Positions 52,238 through 61,993 of a stretch of 64,000 bases of DNA are shown here, one piece after another. How positions within the stretch are numbered: position 1 is the first letter of the stretch; every line of letters begins with the position of its first letter. The notes under the pieces were generated by a model. The model did not search any database and was not told where the DNA came from. It was given only the letters and a program-made list of their open reading frames with translations. A program made the translations under genes and the position numbers. Origin of the DNA: a virus; IMG/VR virus record IMGVR_UViG_3300017605_000087, positions 23,173-87,172 of that record; one strand, written 5' to 3'.

Positions 52238-54741
52238 TATTCGGTACTGACAAAGATTATAACTTCAATGGTGAAGATATAAAGACATCAACATTCGATA
52301 AGGTATTAGCACATTTAGATAATTTTATATCTAATAAAGTAGATTTTAAAGAAGATATTGTACTAGGTATCGACTTAGAAACTACTGGGCTAGACCCGTA
52401 TGTTAATGACCCACTATTAGTAGCCATTGGAGTTCTTGATCGACAATATGTATTCGATGTTACGAACAAAGAGAATGGCTACAAATTAGGAAAACTAATT
52501 GAGAAGTGGGATAGGATTATAAAGTGGTTAGGACAAAACTTGAAGTTTGATAACTGTATGTTGTTAGTAAATTTGTTGTGTAGATTACAGAAGATGTATG
52601 ATATAATGATAGCTGAACAACGTATATATCAAAATATGGATTACAGTTATGGTTTTGAATCAATTCTGTTAAGACATACAGGACAAGAATTTCAAGTAGA
52701 TAAAAAGACAAGATTAGAGTTTATTGGAGTAAATCCACAAACACACAGATTTACAGAAAAACAAATAAGATATTCAGCATTTGATATAAAGAACTTATTT
52801 CCTATATATGACAGTCAATGTAAGTTGATTGATAAATATAAGCTACATTTTCTGTTAAGTGAGAAGATGGAGTTTGGATTAATCAATGTATTAAGTGATG
52901 CTGAATTAGAAGGATTTTACTTGAATGAAGAACAATGGAGAGATAACATTGCAAAGAATGAAGAGTTAGAATTTATAACTCAAGTAAAATTAGATGAAGA
53001 AATCAGAAAATTAAGAGATAATTTATTAGAGGGTGAAGAACGTTTAAGTTTGGTTGGTGGAATGTATGACCAAATAAGACGTAAACATCCTAAAATAATA
53101 TCTACTGATTTATTTGGTGGAAAAGTAACCTTTGCAGATATGCAAGGAGGAAAAGGAAAGAAACGTAAGAAGGTAAAAATTAATACGAATAATCCTAATT
53201 ATAGTAGTCCAACACAGATGGTAAGATTGTTTGGTAATTTGAAACAATTAATGCCTACTAAGTATGGACGATACGAAATCCCTGTATTAAAACTTGTGAA
53301 AACTAAACAAGGTGGTACGAAGATTAAGATAATGAATAAAGAGATGGAGTTCTCAACTAAAAAAGAATACTTAGAACAGTATATCCTAAAGTTCTCGACT
53401 TCCGCTATGGTAGAGTTTGTTAAACAATTAATTGTTTATAGAAAAACGAATAAGAAGATAGACAGCTTTGGAGAGAACTTCATTTTGAATTATACTAATC
53501 CAGTAACAGGTAAAATACATACTATATTTAGACAATGTTCAGAAACTAAAGGTGATGATACAGAAGGTAAATCACCTATCAATGGAAGATTAAGCTCTGG
53601 AGATACAAGTAGAGGAAGACCTAATATGCAAAATATACCAAGAGAAAAGGAGTATAGGACTGCATTTTTTGTTGACCCTAAGTATAGTGTAATAACATGT
53701 GATTTAGGTGGAGCAGAAATTACCACAATGACAGCTAAAAGTCAAGATGAGAAACTTCTTAGATATGTTAATGAAGGTATATTTCACGATTATGCTGCAA
53801 CACATGGATGGAGAAGAATTTTCAATTTAAGAGCTAATACATTAAAAGAATTTACAGCTTTAATAGGACAATCTCATAAAGAAGAATATAGAGATTTAAT
53901 GGATAAAGTTGCAAACTTTGTAGTAGATAAAAAGAACAATCCTGATTTAAGACAAATTGGTAAAAACATGCACTTTGGTATATTCTATGGACTACATGAA
54001 AAAAAAGGTAGTGAAACATTGAATATTACTAGAGAAGAAGCTAAAGTTTATATTGATTTTATTAGACAAGCCTTTCCTAAAACCATAAAGAAACTACAAA
54101 GTTACGAATATTTTGCTATTGATAATGGTTATCTTATAATAGACGAAAGAACTAATGCAAGAATTTGGTTCCCAAGGATTGTAAGAAATATTAGACATAA
54201 TATTGAAGTAGCAAATAGAAACAAACAGAATCCTCATAAACATTTACATGAACAATATACTGAAATAGAGTTCATGGAGAAAATAGAAATAGGAGGACAA
54301 GCAAGAAATATACCTATTAGTGGTACACAAGCTAATATGCTTAAAGAGTCAATGGTTGAGATATATGATTATATTAAAAAACATGGATTAGATTGTAAGA
54401 TATTATTACAAGTTCACGATGAATTAGTAGTAAGATGTCCAAAGAATATGGATGGGCAATCTGATGAATGGAATGAAGACCCAAAATATGTATATTTCAA
54501 ATTAGATAACCCAATTGATATTAAGGATGATGATATGAGAGAGTATTATGGTTGGGATAAATATGACATAGATGTTAGTAAAGATGTAAGAAGTCTAACT
54601 ATTCACGATGGTAAACTATATGGTTTTCATGTAGATTTTCCAAAGTTTGTAGCATTAACAATGTGTGAAGTGGCAAATAGGTATTTAAACGGTTTTAAAA
54701 TGAGAGCAGATTATCATGTCGCAGATACATGGACAAAATAG
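52231..54741 (+). CDS. Family A DNA polymerase with 3'-5' exonuclease (836 aa)
   Basis: Exonuclease motifs: Exo I GIDLETTGLDP (D48, E50), Exo II NLKFDNCML, Exo III YSAFDIKNLF. Polymerase motifs: A VITCDLGGAEITT, B KNMHFGIFYGLHE (Lys, FG and YG conserved), C LLQVHDELVV. All catalytic acids are present, so both activities are expected. A basic insertion lies near residues 305-320 (GGKGKKRKKVK). It is the replicative polymerase typical of many crAss-like phages and is flanked by helicase genes. Confidence 0.95.
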   Translation: MVIFGTDKDYNFNGEDIKTSTFDKVLAHLDNFISNKVDFKEDIVLGIDLETTGLDPYVNDPLLVAIGVLDRQYVFDVTNKENGYKLGKLIEKWDRIIKWLGQNLKFDNCMLLVNLLCRLQKMYDIMIAEQRIYQNMDYSYGFESILLRHTGQEFQVDKKTRLEFIGVNPQTHRFTEKQIRYSAFDIKNLFPIYDSQCKLIDKYKLHFLLSEKMEFGLINVLSDAELEGFYLNEEQWRDNIAKNEELEFITQVKLDEEIRKLRDNLLEGEERLSLVGGMYDQIRRKHPKIISTDLFGGKVTFADMQGGKGKKRKKVKINTNNPNYSSPTQMVRLFGNLKQLMPTKYGRYEIPVLKLVKTKQGGTKIKIMNKEMEFSTKKEYLEQYILKFSTSAMVEFVKQLIVYRKTNKKIDSFGENFILNYTNPVTGKIHTIFRQCSETKGDDTEGKSPINGRLSSGDTSRGRPNMQNIPREKEYRTAFFVDPKYSVITCDLGGAEITTMTAKSQDEKLLRYVNEGIFHDYAATHGWRRIFNLRANTLKEFTALIGQSHKEEYRDLMDKVANFVVDKKNNPDLRQIGKNMHFGIFYGLHEKKGSETLNITREEAKVYIDFIRQAFPKTIKKLQSYEYFAIDNGYLIIDERTNARIWFPRIVRNIRHNIEVANRNKQNPHKHLHEQYTEIEFMEKIEIGGQARNIPISGTQANMLKESMVEIYDYIKKHGLDCKILLQVHDELVVRCPKNMDGQSDEWNEDPKYVYFKLDNPIDIKDDDMREYYGWDKYDIDVSKDVRSLTIHDGKLYGFHVDFPKFVALTMCEVANRYLNGFKMRADYHVADTWTK

Positions 54742-55048
54742 TAAAGAATGGTCTGGAGATAGTCCCGGAGTAGGTGGAAAATCATTTACTTTAGAATTAA
54801 GTGAAAAATGGTTTTCTGATAACATATTCAAACCTATTCTTCCTAAGTATAAAAATGACTACCGAAGAAAACCATTAATAATGTATTGTGGATATAAAAC
54901 TATGGTAGAAATATTAGGAATGAAGAAGAAGACTTTGAGTAATAAGCAATCTTTAATAGTATTCAAACTAAAATATGAAAAGAGAAGAATTAACGCCAGA
55001 AATAATGCAACAACTCCCGTTAGAAGGAAGACAATATCTTCATTATAA
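54716..55048 (+). CDS. Unknown protein (110 aa)
   Basis: It overlaps the end of the polymerase gene by 26 bp and the DUF1653 gene by 74 bp. The unique middle is plausible protein sequence (KPLIMYCGYKTMVEILGMKK), but the last 25 residues are basic and lie in the overlap. It could be real with an untidy end, or a frameshifted piece. Function unknown. Confidence 0.4.
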   Translation: MSQIHGQNSKEWSGDSPGVGGKSFTLELSEKWFSDNIFKPILPKYKNDYRRKPLIMYCGYKTMVEILGMKKKTLSNKQSLIVFKLKYEKRRINARNNATTPVRRKTISSL

Positions 55049-55229
55049 AGGAGGATATTATAGTATCTTATGTATAGCAGAGCATACAGAAACAAAGGAG
55101 TTAATGGTTGTATATCAATCAGATTTCTTTCATACTTGTCATGTAAGATCATTGGGAGAGTGGTTAAAGAAAACAGAAGATAAGAAAGAAAGATTTGTAC
55201 TTCAAGATGAAGCACCGGCAAGTCAATAA
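54975..55229 (+). CDS. DUF1653-like protein (84 aa)
   Basis: The core YLHYKGGYYSILCIAEHTET followed by LMVVYQSDF and VRSLGEWL matches the DUF1653 pattern (Y-HYKGG-Y-vl--A-H-E-------YR). The family is small and of unknown biochemical role, common in phages and bacteria. A later start (MQQLPLEGRQ) would reduce the overlap with its neighbour. Confidence 0.65.
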   Translation: MKREELTPEIMQQLPLEGRQYLHYKGGYYSILCIAEHTETKELMVVYQSDFFHTCHVRSLGEWLKKTEDKKERFVLQDEAPASQ

Positions 55230-55230
55230 A

Positions 55231-55521
55231 ATGAAAAAAGATGAGCTTGTAGGAATTGATTTAGATGATAAGGGAATGTGCGCTTATTGTTGTAAGATCG
55301 AAAGATGTACAAGAGATCATTTTTATCCTAAAAGTAAAGGAGGAAGATTAACAGTTCCAGCATGTGAGATATGTCAGAGAACTAAAGGAGCTAAGATGCC
55401 ACGACATTGGATTTCTTACCTCGAAAAACATCCTTTAATTGATAAGGAAAGATTAAAGATTTTGAAGGATAATGTATATAATATTGAAATATTTATAAGA
55501 AATAATCCACATTTAAACTAA
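55231..55521 (+). CDS. HNH-family endonuclease-like protein (96 aa)
   Basis: ATG 55231 (MKKDELVGIDLDDKG) is chosen because it lies one base after the preceding stop. CAYCCKIERCTRDHFYPKSK, then CEICQRTKG, shows the two CxxC zinc pairs and the DH of an HNH module. It may nick DNA or take part in packaging or homing. It lies among replication genes and shows no intron. Confidence 0.65.
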   Translation: MKKDELVGIDLDDKGMCAYCCKIERCTRDHFYPKSKGGRLTVPACEICQRTKGAKMPRHWISYLEKHPLIDKERLKILKDNVYNIEIFIRNNPHLN

Positions 55522-55525
55522 GAAG

Positions 55526-56287
55526 ATGAAATTAACACTAAGAGAGTTCCTATTAATAGCTGGATTAGTTATATTAGGAGTAGTATTATTAACTAGAGAA
55601 TCTTGTAATAGAGCAAAACTAAGTGAAAAAGAAAATATAAACTTAGCGTTACAAGATAAAGTCCAATATGGTGTAAACAAGTTTGGAGATTATGCTAGTA
55701 GAATGATTATTATGTCAGATAAAATAGATGATTTAACATCTATTAATGCTGGAAATGATAGCACTCTCTTTATGTTACAACAACAATTGAAATATTTCGA
55801 TAAGAAATTAAAAGGTGGTGATAATGTAACTGTGTTTTATGATAGTTCACATGTTCATAGCACTACAAATAACTACTATGTAAATGGAGATAGTAGTACA
55901 AGAATAAGTAAATTCCAAGACAAATGGATTAATTATACAATAACAAGTAAAAAGGATAGTACAACATTAGATTTACATACTACTGATGGATATTCAGTAG
56001 CTATATTACATGAAAGAAGAAAACTATTTAAAAAGTTTAACAACAAAGGAGATTCTATATTCTTTAAGAAAATGGTTCCTGTTGCTGTTGTTACTTCATT
56101 CAGTCCATATAGTAGTGTAAAAGATGTAAGAAGTTATTCTGTAACAATTCCTAAAATTCCTAAATGGGGGTTAAGTCTTCAAGGAGGAGTAGGAATGGTT
56201 GCAACATTTAACGGACAAGTATATCCCGGAGTACATTTAGGAATAGGTGTACACTATATTTTAATACCATTTGGTAAAACCAGATAA
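55526..56287 (+). CDS. Membrane-anchored periplasmic protein (253 aa)
   Basis: An N-terminal membrane segment (residues 8-24, LLIAGLVILGVVLLT) is followed by a coiled-coil region (30-95), a beta-rich part and an end (WGLSLQGGVGMVATFNGQVY, GIGVHYIL) resembling strands found in Bacteroidota envelope proteins. It may span the periplasm, as spanins do, or act in exclusion. The start is 4 bp after the HNH gene. No firm family assignment. Confidence 0.5.
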   Translation: MKLTLREFLLIAGLVILGVVLLTRESCNRAKLSEKENINLALQDKVQYGVNKFGDYASRMIIMSDKIDDLTSINAGNDSTLFMLQQQLKYFDKKLKGGDNVTVFYDSSHVHSTTNNYYVNGDSSTRISKFQDKWINYTITSKKDSTTLDLHTTDGYSVAILHERRKLFKKFNNKGDSIFFKKMVPVAVVTSFSPYSSVKDVRSYSVTIPKIPKWGLSLQGGVGMVATFNGQVYPGVHLGIGVHYILIPFGKTR

Positions 56288-56288
56288 T

Positions 56289-57815
56289 ATGATTGACCAA
56301 AGTAAACTAGAACGTCAAAAAGAAGGAGCTAGAAAATGGAAAGAAAATCAAGGTAGAGGTACATTATGTTATCCAACAGGTTTTGGTAAAACTAAAACAG
56401 GTCAATTAATATATGAACCTTTCCTTGATTTTAACAAAGACAAAGACTATACAGTTGCTATTGCTGTAACATCTACTGCTATTAAAGATCAGTGGGTAGA
56501 ACAAGTAAAAGAAGAACATAAGTCAAGATTATTTGTTTATACGGCAGATGAATTACTAAGTAAAGTTATTCATACCACCCTATTAATAATAGATGAAATT
56601 GATATGTTTTTATCTACTGAACGATTTAAAATAATAGATGGAACACAAGTTAAATGGAAGTATGGATTAGGATTAACTGCTAACTGGGAGGATAGACATA
56701 AAAGACATGAAAGATTAGGAGAGTTCATGCCATTAGTAGATCACATAAGTGAGAAGGAAGCATTAAAGAATAAATGGATTTCACAATTTATTGAATATAA
56801 TATTGGAGTAGATTTTGATAACAGTTATATTTATAGAACTGAACATATCAAACATTCAGACGGTACAGCAGAAGACTTACCAATGACTAGAGAGGAATAT
56901 TATCATTATATTTCAGGTGAAATTCAAAGGTATAATGCTAAGTTTGGGGCTAATGGAATGGCAATGGCTAAAAGAGTTCTTAATGGATTCAAAGGAAACC
57001 ATCCAGAAACAGGTCAATATGTAGATATTCCAAATATTGCTTATGCAAGAAAAGTAGCTATTAATAATGGATGGCATAGTAATTTAGATTTAACTGATGA
57101 AGCGGATGAACAAATAGATAATGAGTGGAATCCTAATAAAGTAATAGGATATGCAAAAAATCTATTCAATTATGTAAGATTAAGAAAACAGTATTTATAT
57201 GATGCTGTTGAGAAACTACCAATAGGAAAGGCAATATTAGATAAATTTCCTAATGCAAAAGCAATAGCATTTGCAGAAAGTACAGAATTTGCAGATAAAT
57301 TTGCAGAGTATATTAATAAAGGGCAACCTAAACCTATATGTACTGTATATCATAGTAATATAGAATCAAGACCATTAATAGACCCTGCAACTGGAGATTA
57401 TTTTAAATATAGTAGTGGTAAGAAAAAAGGACAACCAAAGATATTTGGTGCTAAGACTTTAAAAGCTGCTGCTATAAACGCAATAAAAAGTGGTGATGTT
57501 AGATGTATTTCAACTGCAAGAGCATTAGATAGAGGTTTTAATGTACCAAGTATTAATCTAGTAGTTGCAAACAGTAGAAATAGTAATTTCCAACAACATC
57601 AACAAAGAGGAGGAAGAGCTAAAAGAGTTAATCCTCTTGCAGAAGATGAAATAGTAATTATCGTAAACATTTATATACGATATACAAAAGAAGAAGAATG
57701 GTTAAAGGAAGCACAGAGCAGAAATGAGAGTGCTACCTATTGGGTGAATACTGTCGAGCAAATAGATTATACGCCCAAAGAGAAATATGAATTTAATAAT
57801 GAGTTATTTTTATGA
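56289..57815 (+). CDS. SF2 helicase (508 aa)
   Basis: ATG 56289 (MIDQSKLERQKEGARKW) is one base after the previous stop. Motif I CYPTGFGKTKT, motif II LLIIDEIDMF (DEID), motif III-like GLTANW, motif V RALDRGFNVPSI and motif VI QQHQQRGGRAKR are all present, as in the Rad25/SNF2-like DEAD-family helicases of crAss-like phages. It probably unwinds or translocates on duplex DNA during replication. Confidence 0.85.
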   Translation: MIDQSKLERQKEGARKWKENQGRGTLCYPTGFGKTKTGQLIYEPFLDFNKDKDYTVAIAVTSTAIKDQWVEQVKEEHKSRLFVYTADELLSKVIHTTLLIIDEIDMFLSTERFKIIDGTQVKWKYGLGLTANWEDRHKRHERLGEFMPLVDHISEKEALKNKWISQFIEYNIGVDFDNSYIYRTEHIKHSDGTAEDLPMTREEYYHYISGEIQRYNAKFGANGMAMAKRVLNGFKGNHPETGQYVDIPNIAYARKVAINNGWHSNLDLTDEADEQIDNEWNPNKVIGYAKNLFNYVRLRKQYLYDAVEKLPIGKAILDKFPNAKAIAFAESTEFADKFAEYINKGQPKPICTVYHSNIESRPLIDPATGDYFKYSSGKKKGQPKIFGAKTLKAAAINAIKSGDVRCISTARALDRGFNVPSINLVVANSRNSNFQQHQQRGGRAKRVNPLAEDEIVIIVNIYIRYTKEEEWLKEAQSRNESATYWVNTVEQIDYTPKEKYEFNNELFL

Positions 57816-58393
57816 TTGATATAGAGAGGTACATAGAGTTCATTGTGAAGCACAAAATGACTCAAGAACAATTTACTTTTTTATATCTTCTCTATTATTC
57901 TACAATAGATGAGAAAAAAGCTCATGCACTAGTCAAAAAATATAAAGGATGGATAGGAGTAGATAAGATGCTCTCAGATAGTGCAAGAGAAGACTTAATA
58001 GCAAAAGAATTAATAAAAAGAACAGACCATACAGATAAGTTTGGTAGTTTTGTTATTATGGATAAGTTCCTAGAAGCATTTGTTGATTTAGAACATGCAG
58101 CTAGAGAATCATGGAATTTATACCCAGGATTTAGTAAAAATAATGGGGTATTATATACATTAAAATCATTTGATTTTGAAAGGTATAAAAGATTGTATGG
58201 TCAAGCAATAAACCTTAGTTATTATGAACATAAAGAGGTAATGCTAGATTTACAATATGGAAAAACAAATGGACTATTAACTTATAAAATAGAAAACTTT
58301 GTTAAAGGAAAAGGATGGCTTGATTTAAGAGAATTTAGATTAGGACAAACAGTTCAAGTAAAGAAACACGTACAAAACCAAGAAGACTTCTAA
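57812..58393 (+). CDS. Unknown protein, helicase-loader candidate (193 aa)
   Basis: Helical N-terminal half (residues 12-85) with a winged-helix-like segment (AREDLIAKELIKRTDHTDK, then FVIMDKF). It overlaps the SF2 helicase stop by 4 bp and ends one base before the DnaB-like helicase. Position and size recall phage helicase loaders, but no ATPase motif is present. Role is inference. Confidence 0.5.
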   Translation: MIDIERYIEFIVKHKMTQEQFTFLYLLYYSTIDEKKAHALVKKYKGWIGVDKMLSDSAREDLIAKELIKRTDHTDKFGSFVIMDKFLEAFVDLEHAARESWNLYPGFSKNNGVLYTLKSFDFERYKRLYGQAINLSYYEHKEVMLDLQYGKTNGLLTYKIENFVKGKGWLDLREFRLGQTVQVKKHVQNQEDF

Positions 58394-58394
58394 T

Positions 58395-59507
58395 ATGATA
58401 AGAGAGCTAAATGGAAAGAATATAGAGTTACCTGATGATTATGATGAGAAAAAATCAAGGTATATACTACCTGTGCAGAAGATGGAAAATGCTGCTAAGG
58501 ATGCTCTCAAAGTAATAGAAGAAGAAAGGTCAGGTGAACAACATGGATTATATTGTAGGTGGCCAGATTTGAATAAAGCAATGCTTAAATATTGGCGATT
58601 CAATAATGTGAGTGGATTAGGAGGATTATCAGGAAGTGGAAAATCTATAACATTAAATATGTTATTAGATGATTTTACTGATATAGAAGATGTAAAAGAA
58701 GATGAGAAAAATGGAATACTAGCGAGAAAAGCACTTAATAGTGATTACGCAGGAGATGTATTATGTCTTCATGCAGGATATGAAATGGATCCCGCTGATG
58801 AAGTATTAAGAACAGTCGCAAGTAAAAGAAAAACATCTTATAGTTACTTACTAAGTTCACAATGGATAGAAGCAGAAAAAGCCTATAATAAAATAAATGA
58901 AAAACAACTTGATGAAATTAAGAGAAATCTTGATGGATTAAAGAATAAACCAATATATTATATAAAAAGAGTAGGAACAGGAGAACAACTATATTTAACT
59001 TGTTATGAAATAATGAATAAATTTCCTAACAAGAAATTGGTTGTTAGTATGGATCATACTTTATTAAACAAATATAAAGAAGGACAAAGAGGAGAAATAG
59101 ATATGATAGCTAACCTTGCACAAGACTTTATAAAAATTAGAAAAGACTTTGAAGCAATGGTAATTCCATTAATGCAATTAAATGGAGCTATTGAAACTCC
59201 CGAAAGAAGAAACAATCCGGCTCTACATTATCCCATAAGAACAGATTTGCATGGTAGTAATCAAATGTCAATGGCATTGGATAATATAATGATATTTCAT
59301 AGACCTGCATTATTGAATCTAGGAATATATGGAGAAAAGGATACAATGAATAGGCAAATAAATGATACAAAACATTTAGTTCATGCTGCTGTAATTAAAA
59401 GTCGAAAAGGGAAAGTTGGTAATGCTTGGCTCAAAGAAGATTTTGCCCACACTCAATTATTGAGTGCGAAGCGGGATGATTTTATTACAGATGAAATTGC
59501 AATTTAA
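58395..59507 (+). CDS. DnaB-like replicative helicase lacking N-terminal domain (370 aa)
   Basis: Walker A GGLSGSGKS (76-84), Walker B-type LVVSMDHTLL, a DnaB-style glutamine motif MQLNGAIETPERR and a DNA-loop-like region DLHGSNQMSMALDN. The usual DnaB N-terminal domain is absent; only about 70 residues precede the RecA core. It would be the ring helicase at the fork, working with the primase and PolA. It is the last gene before the promoter at 59,529. Confidence 0.85.
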   Translation: MIRELNGKNIELPDDYDEKKSRYILPVQKMENAAKDALKVIEEERSGEQHGLYCRWPDLNKAMLKYWRFNNVSGLGGLSGSGKSITLNMLLDDFTDIEDVKEDEKNGILARKALNSDYAGDVLCLHAGYEMDPADEVLRTVASKRKTSYSYLLSSQWIEAEKAYNKINEKQLDEIKRNLDGLKNKPIYYIKRVGTGEQLYLTCYEIMNKFPNKKLVVSMDHTLLNKYKEGQRGEIDMIANLAQDFIKIRKDFEAMVIPLMQLNGAIETPERRNNPALHYPIRTDLHGSNQMSMALDNIMIFHRPALLNLGIYGEKDTMNRQINDTKHLVHAAVIKSRKGKVGNAWLKEDFAHTQLLSAKRDDFITDEIAI

Positions 59508-59528
59508 CAAAATAATTACGTCAAAATA

Positions 59529-59560
59529 TTTGCAAATAAGAGTTCTTATATATACATTTG
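59529..59560 (+). promoter_or_regulatory. Rightward promoter of the RecT/SSB/primase genes
   Basis: TTTG (59529-59532), 20 nt, TACATTTG (59553-59560), an exact consensus match. It leaves a 33-nt leader before ATG 59594. Confidence 0.78.
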
Positions 59561-59593
59561 CTTAAAGATTGATGTAAAAATCATTCATTATTT

Positions 59594-60550
59594 ATGGACG
59601 AACAAAAAGTAGAAACAAAACAAACCAACGATAAGTTAGCTAAAACTAACCAAAGCGTTCCGTTAGAAAATAATCTACTAAAGATTAATTTAAAGTTCAA
59701 CACCATTGATGAGTTCTTTGACTTTTGTGAGAAGTTATCAGGTGATAAGAACATGAGTCCATTAGATAGTAAAGAGGAAGTAGCAATTGCGCTACTTGCT
59801 GGAGCATCTCTTGGACTATCTGTTCCTGCTGCTCTTAATAATGTAGTTCCAGTAAACGGTAGAGCTACATTAAGTAATAATTTACAAATGGGATTATTGG
59901 CTAAAAAAGGAATCATCACACAAATAGTAGAAGATTACAAGCCAATATACAGAGTATATTATTATGAATATGATGAACAAACAGGAGAACCTAAAAAGAA
60001 AGATAATGTTCCTGTGATATTAAGAACGGAGGATATGTTTCAATCAGAAATTCAAATGCTGATTGATGGATATAATAGGTTATTAGAAACAGGAGATTTA
60101 ACTGATGCTGAAAAGAAAATGCTGAAGCCTAAAGTAAAATGGGCACCAGTAGGAATGGCAACTAAAGTTAAATTAGAAAGATTAATACAACAACCTGATG
60201 GAAGTTGGAAAGAAGCAGTTGTAGAAAGATCATATTCTACAATAGATGCTGATAAGATTTACTGTGTTGAAAAAAGCTCAGGCAAACTTAAACCAGTAAG
60301 ACAAGTAAAAGATAGTTGGAAGAATTATGAATCAGATATGCTTTATGCTAATGCTTTTAGAAGATGTGCTAAAGTAATTGGAAATGACCTTCTATTAAAC
60401 TTGTATTCAACAGAGGAAATGCTCGACACAACAAATAATAATTATGACTTGACAGAAGATGGTCAAGTGAAGATTTATGATGATAAGGGGAAAGTGAAGT
60501 ATCAAAGTCAAAAGACAGAAGATCAAGACTTTCAACCTGTCACTGAGTAA
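59594..60550 (+). CDS. RecT-like ssDNA annealing protein (318 aa)
   Basis: AIALLAGASLGLSVPAALNN then VVPVNGRATLSNNLQMGLLA matches the diagnostic core of RecT/Redbeta-like proteins (GAsLGl-P-qAl-n-yvinGr--l). WKNYESDMLYANAFRRCAKV fits the C-terminal helix. The tail is acidic and disordered. It would anneal ssDNA for recombination-dependent replication, plausibly with the PD-(D/E)XK nuclease of the left arm. Confidence 0.75.
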   Translation: MDEQKVETKQTNDKLAKTNQSVPLENNLLKINLKFNTIDEFFDFCEKLSGDKNMSPLDSKEEVAIALLAGASLGLSVPAALNNVVPVNGRATLSNNLQMGLLAKKGIITQIVEDYKPIYRVYYYEYDEQTGEPKKKDNVPVILRTEDMFQSEIQMLIDGYNRLLETGDLTDAEKKMLKPKVKWAPVGMATKVKLERLIQQPDGSWKEAVVERSYSTIDADKIYCVEKSSGKLKPVRQVKDSWKNYESDMLYANAFRRCAKVIGNDLLLNLYSTEEMLDTTNNNYDLTEDGQVKIYDDKGKVKYQSQKTEDQDFQPVTE

Positions 60551-60583
60551 TACAAATGTTTAACAAATAAAAACAAAAATCAC

Positions 60584-61132
60584 ATGTTTAAAGTAACGAA
60601 ACAAGTATCTGGAACCAGAGTGGCAAAAGATGAAGGAGTAGCAATGTTAGCTACACCATCTGAAAATGTAAAATTTACTGATGCTGCTGCAAAATTACTC
60701 GGTATTACTGATGTAAACCGAATTGTAACAATGGAAGTAGAATTGGAAAATGGTGAAACCCGTCCTGCTTTCTATGTAAGTCCATGGGCACACGTTAAAG
60801 GAACTGATGGTAAATTGGAAAAAGATGCAGAAGGAGTAGAAAAATTAGTTTTAACTAATGAACAAGCTCCTGAAAAATTACGTTCTAAAGGACGTAAACT
60901 TTCATATCCAAATGGAACTGGTGGAAGATTGCAAATGAATTGCGCACCATCATGGGAATTGTTGAAAGGAACTTTAGATGGAACACAACACTGGGCTATC
61001 AAAGGTTTAGCAGAAGGAGAAGAAGCCTTCAAACAAACAGTAGGCGGAGTAACAATTTATGTACTTGAACTTCAAGCTGATAAATATACTCCAAAATCAG
61101 AAAGAAAGCCAAAAGACGAAACTGCTGAATAA
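60584..61132 (+). CDS. Conserved unknown protein in the recombination operon (182 aa)
   Basis: A compact, soluble, beta-rich protein (residues 10-160) with a Lys/Glu tail (KSERKPKDETAE). Its codons are slightly less AT-rich than its surroundings, suggesting high expression. It lies between the RecT-like and SSB-like genes and ends in a strong terminator. It is probably a DNA-metabolism accessory protein. No fold recognised. Confidence 0.6.
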   Translation: MFKVTKQVSGTRVAKDEGVAMLATPSENVKFTDAAAKLLGITDVNRIVTMEVELENGETRPAFYVSPWAHVKGTDGKLEKDAEGVEKLVLTNEQAPEKLRSKGRKLSYPNGTGGRLQMNCAPSWELLKGTLDGTQHWAIKGLAEGEEAFKQTVGGVTIYVLELQADKYTPKSERKPKDETAE

Positions 61133-61151
61133 TTGAAGTTTTAAATTATAT

Positions 61152-61183
61152 AAATAATAGACCACAATAGTGGTCTATTATTT
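61152..61183 (+). terminator. Strong hairpin terminator
   Basis: A perfect 14-bp stem AAATAATAGACCAC/GTGGTCTATTATTT with an AATA loop, flanked by T-rich sequence, 20 bp after the 182-residue gene. Confidence 0.8.
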
Positions 61184-61219
61184 TATTTACCATATTTATA
61201 AACAAATTAATCAAAAGTT

Positions 61220-61933
61220 ATGCCAGAAGACGAATTAGAAGGTAAGTTAAATAGTGCCGAAGGTCAAGAGAATGATGACCTAGATATTGACTCGAAAGTT
61301 GAGTTAAGTGATAGTTACCCGCTGATACCAGCGAAAGACCCACAAATTGCTGGGTTATTAAGAACAACGTTTCATCCTGAGTACGAAACAAAAACAGGTA
61401 AAAATAAAGGAAAGAAACAACCTCTTTTAGAGTATGAGTTTCAATCTATGAAACAACCTGAAAGAAAAAGTATATTTAGAAGTTATGCTCCAAAAGCTGA
61501 TGATACAAAAGAAAAGAAACAAGCAGCTTGGGATAGAGTAAAGAAAAGATTCCTAAACATTTATCGTGCTTATACAGGACAAATGCCGCATGAAGATTTA
61601 TTCAAAGGTGCGAAAGGTGCAAAACAAGGAATGGAAGTAATTGCAAAAGCAATGAATACAGGAAATAATGGTAAACCAGTATTTCAAACAGAAGATGGAC
61701 AACCTATTCCAGTTTGGCTTATTCCAGTATATTATGGAACAAGTGTAGAATTACCTCTTGATAAATTTATTGAGAAAGTTCGCAAAGATGGAGAAGGAAA
61801 AGTTAGAGATTCACTTATCAAAGTATTACCATCTCACAATATTGAGATGAGCAATGATGAGGGAAAAGATAACAAAAAAGGTGGGAATGATTACTCTAAT
61901 GGTAATTTTGATTCAACAGACTTGCCTTTATAA
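61220..61933 (+). CDS. SSB-like single-strand DNA-binding protein (237 aa)
   Basis: The C-terminus (GNDYSNGNFDSTDLPL) is Gly/Asn/Asp-rich and ends in an acidic-hydrophobic tip (DLPL), close to the DD-I/L-PF tip by which SSBs recruit partners. The preceding 200 residues are beta-rich and Lys-rich (PLLEYEFQSMKQPERKSIFR). An acidic stretch lies at the N-terminus. Position between RecT-like protein and primase fits. The OB fold cannot be proven by eye. Confidence 0.55.
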   Translation: MPEDELEGKLNSAEGQENDDLDIDSKVELSDSYPLIPAKDPQIAGLLRTTFHPEYETKTGKNKGKKQPLLEYEFQSMKQPERKSIFRSYAPKADDTKEKKQAAWDRVKKRFLNIYRAYTGQMPHEDLFKGAKGAKQGMEVIAKAMNTGNNGKPVFQTEDGQPIPVWLIPVYYGTSVELPLDKFIEKVRKDGEGKVRDSLIKVLPSHNIEMSNDEGKDNKKGGNDYSNGNFDSTDLPL

Positions 61934-61953
61934 TAATTAAAGTAAGTAAAACT

Positions 61954-61983
61954 AAATGGGGTACAACTAAGTACCCCATTTTT
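61954..61983 (+). terminator. Strong hairpin terminator
   Basis: A perfect 11-bp stem AAATGGGGTAC/GTACCCCATTT with an AACTAA loop and Ts after it, 20 bp past the SSB-like gene. Confidence 0.8.
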
Positions 61984-61993
61984 ATATACTCTT

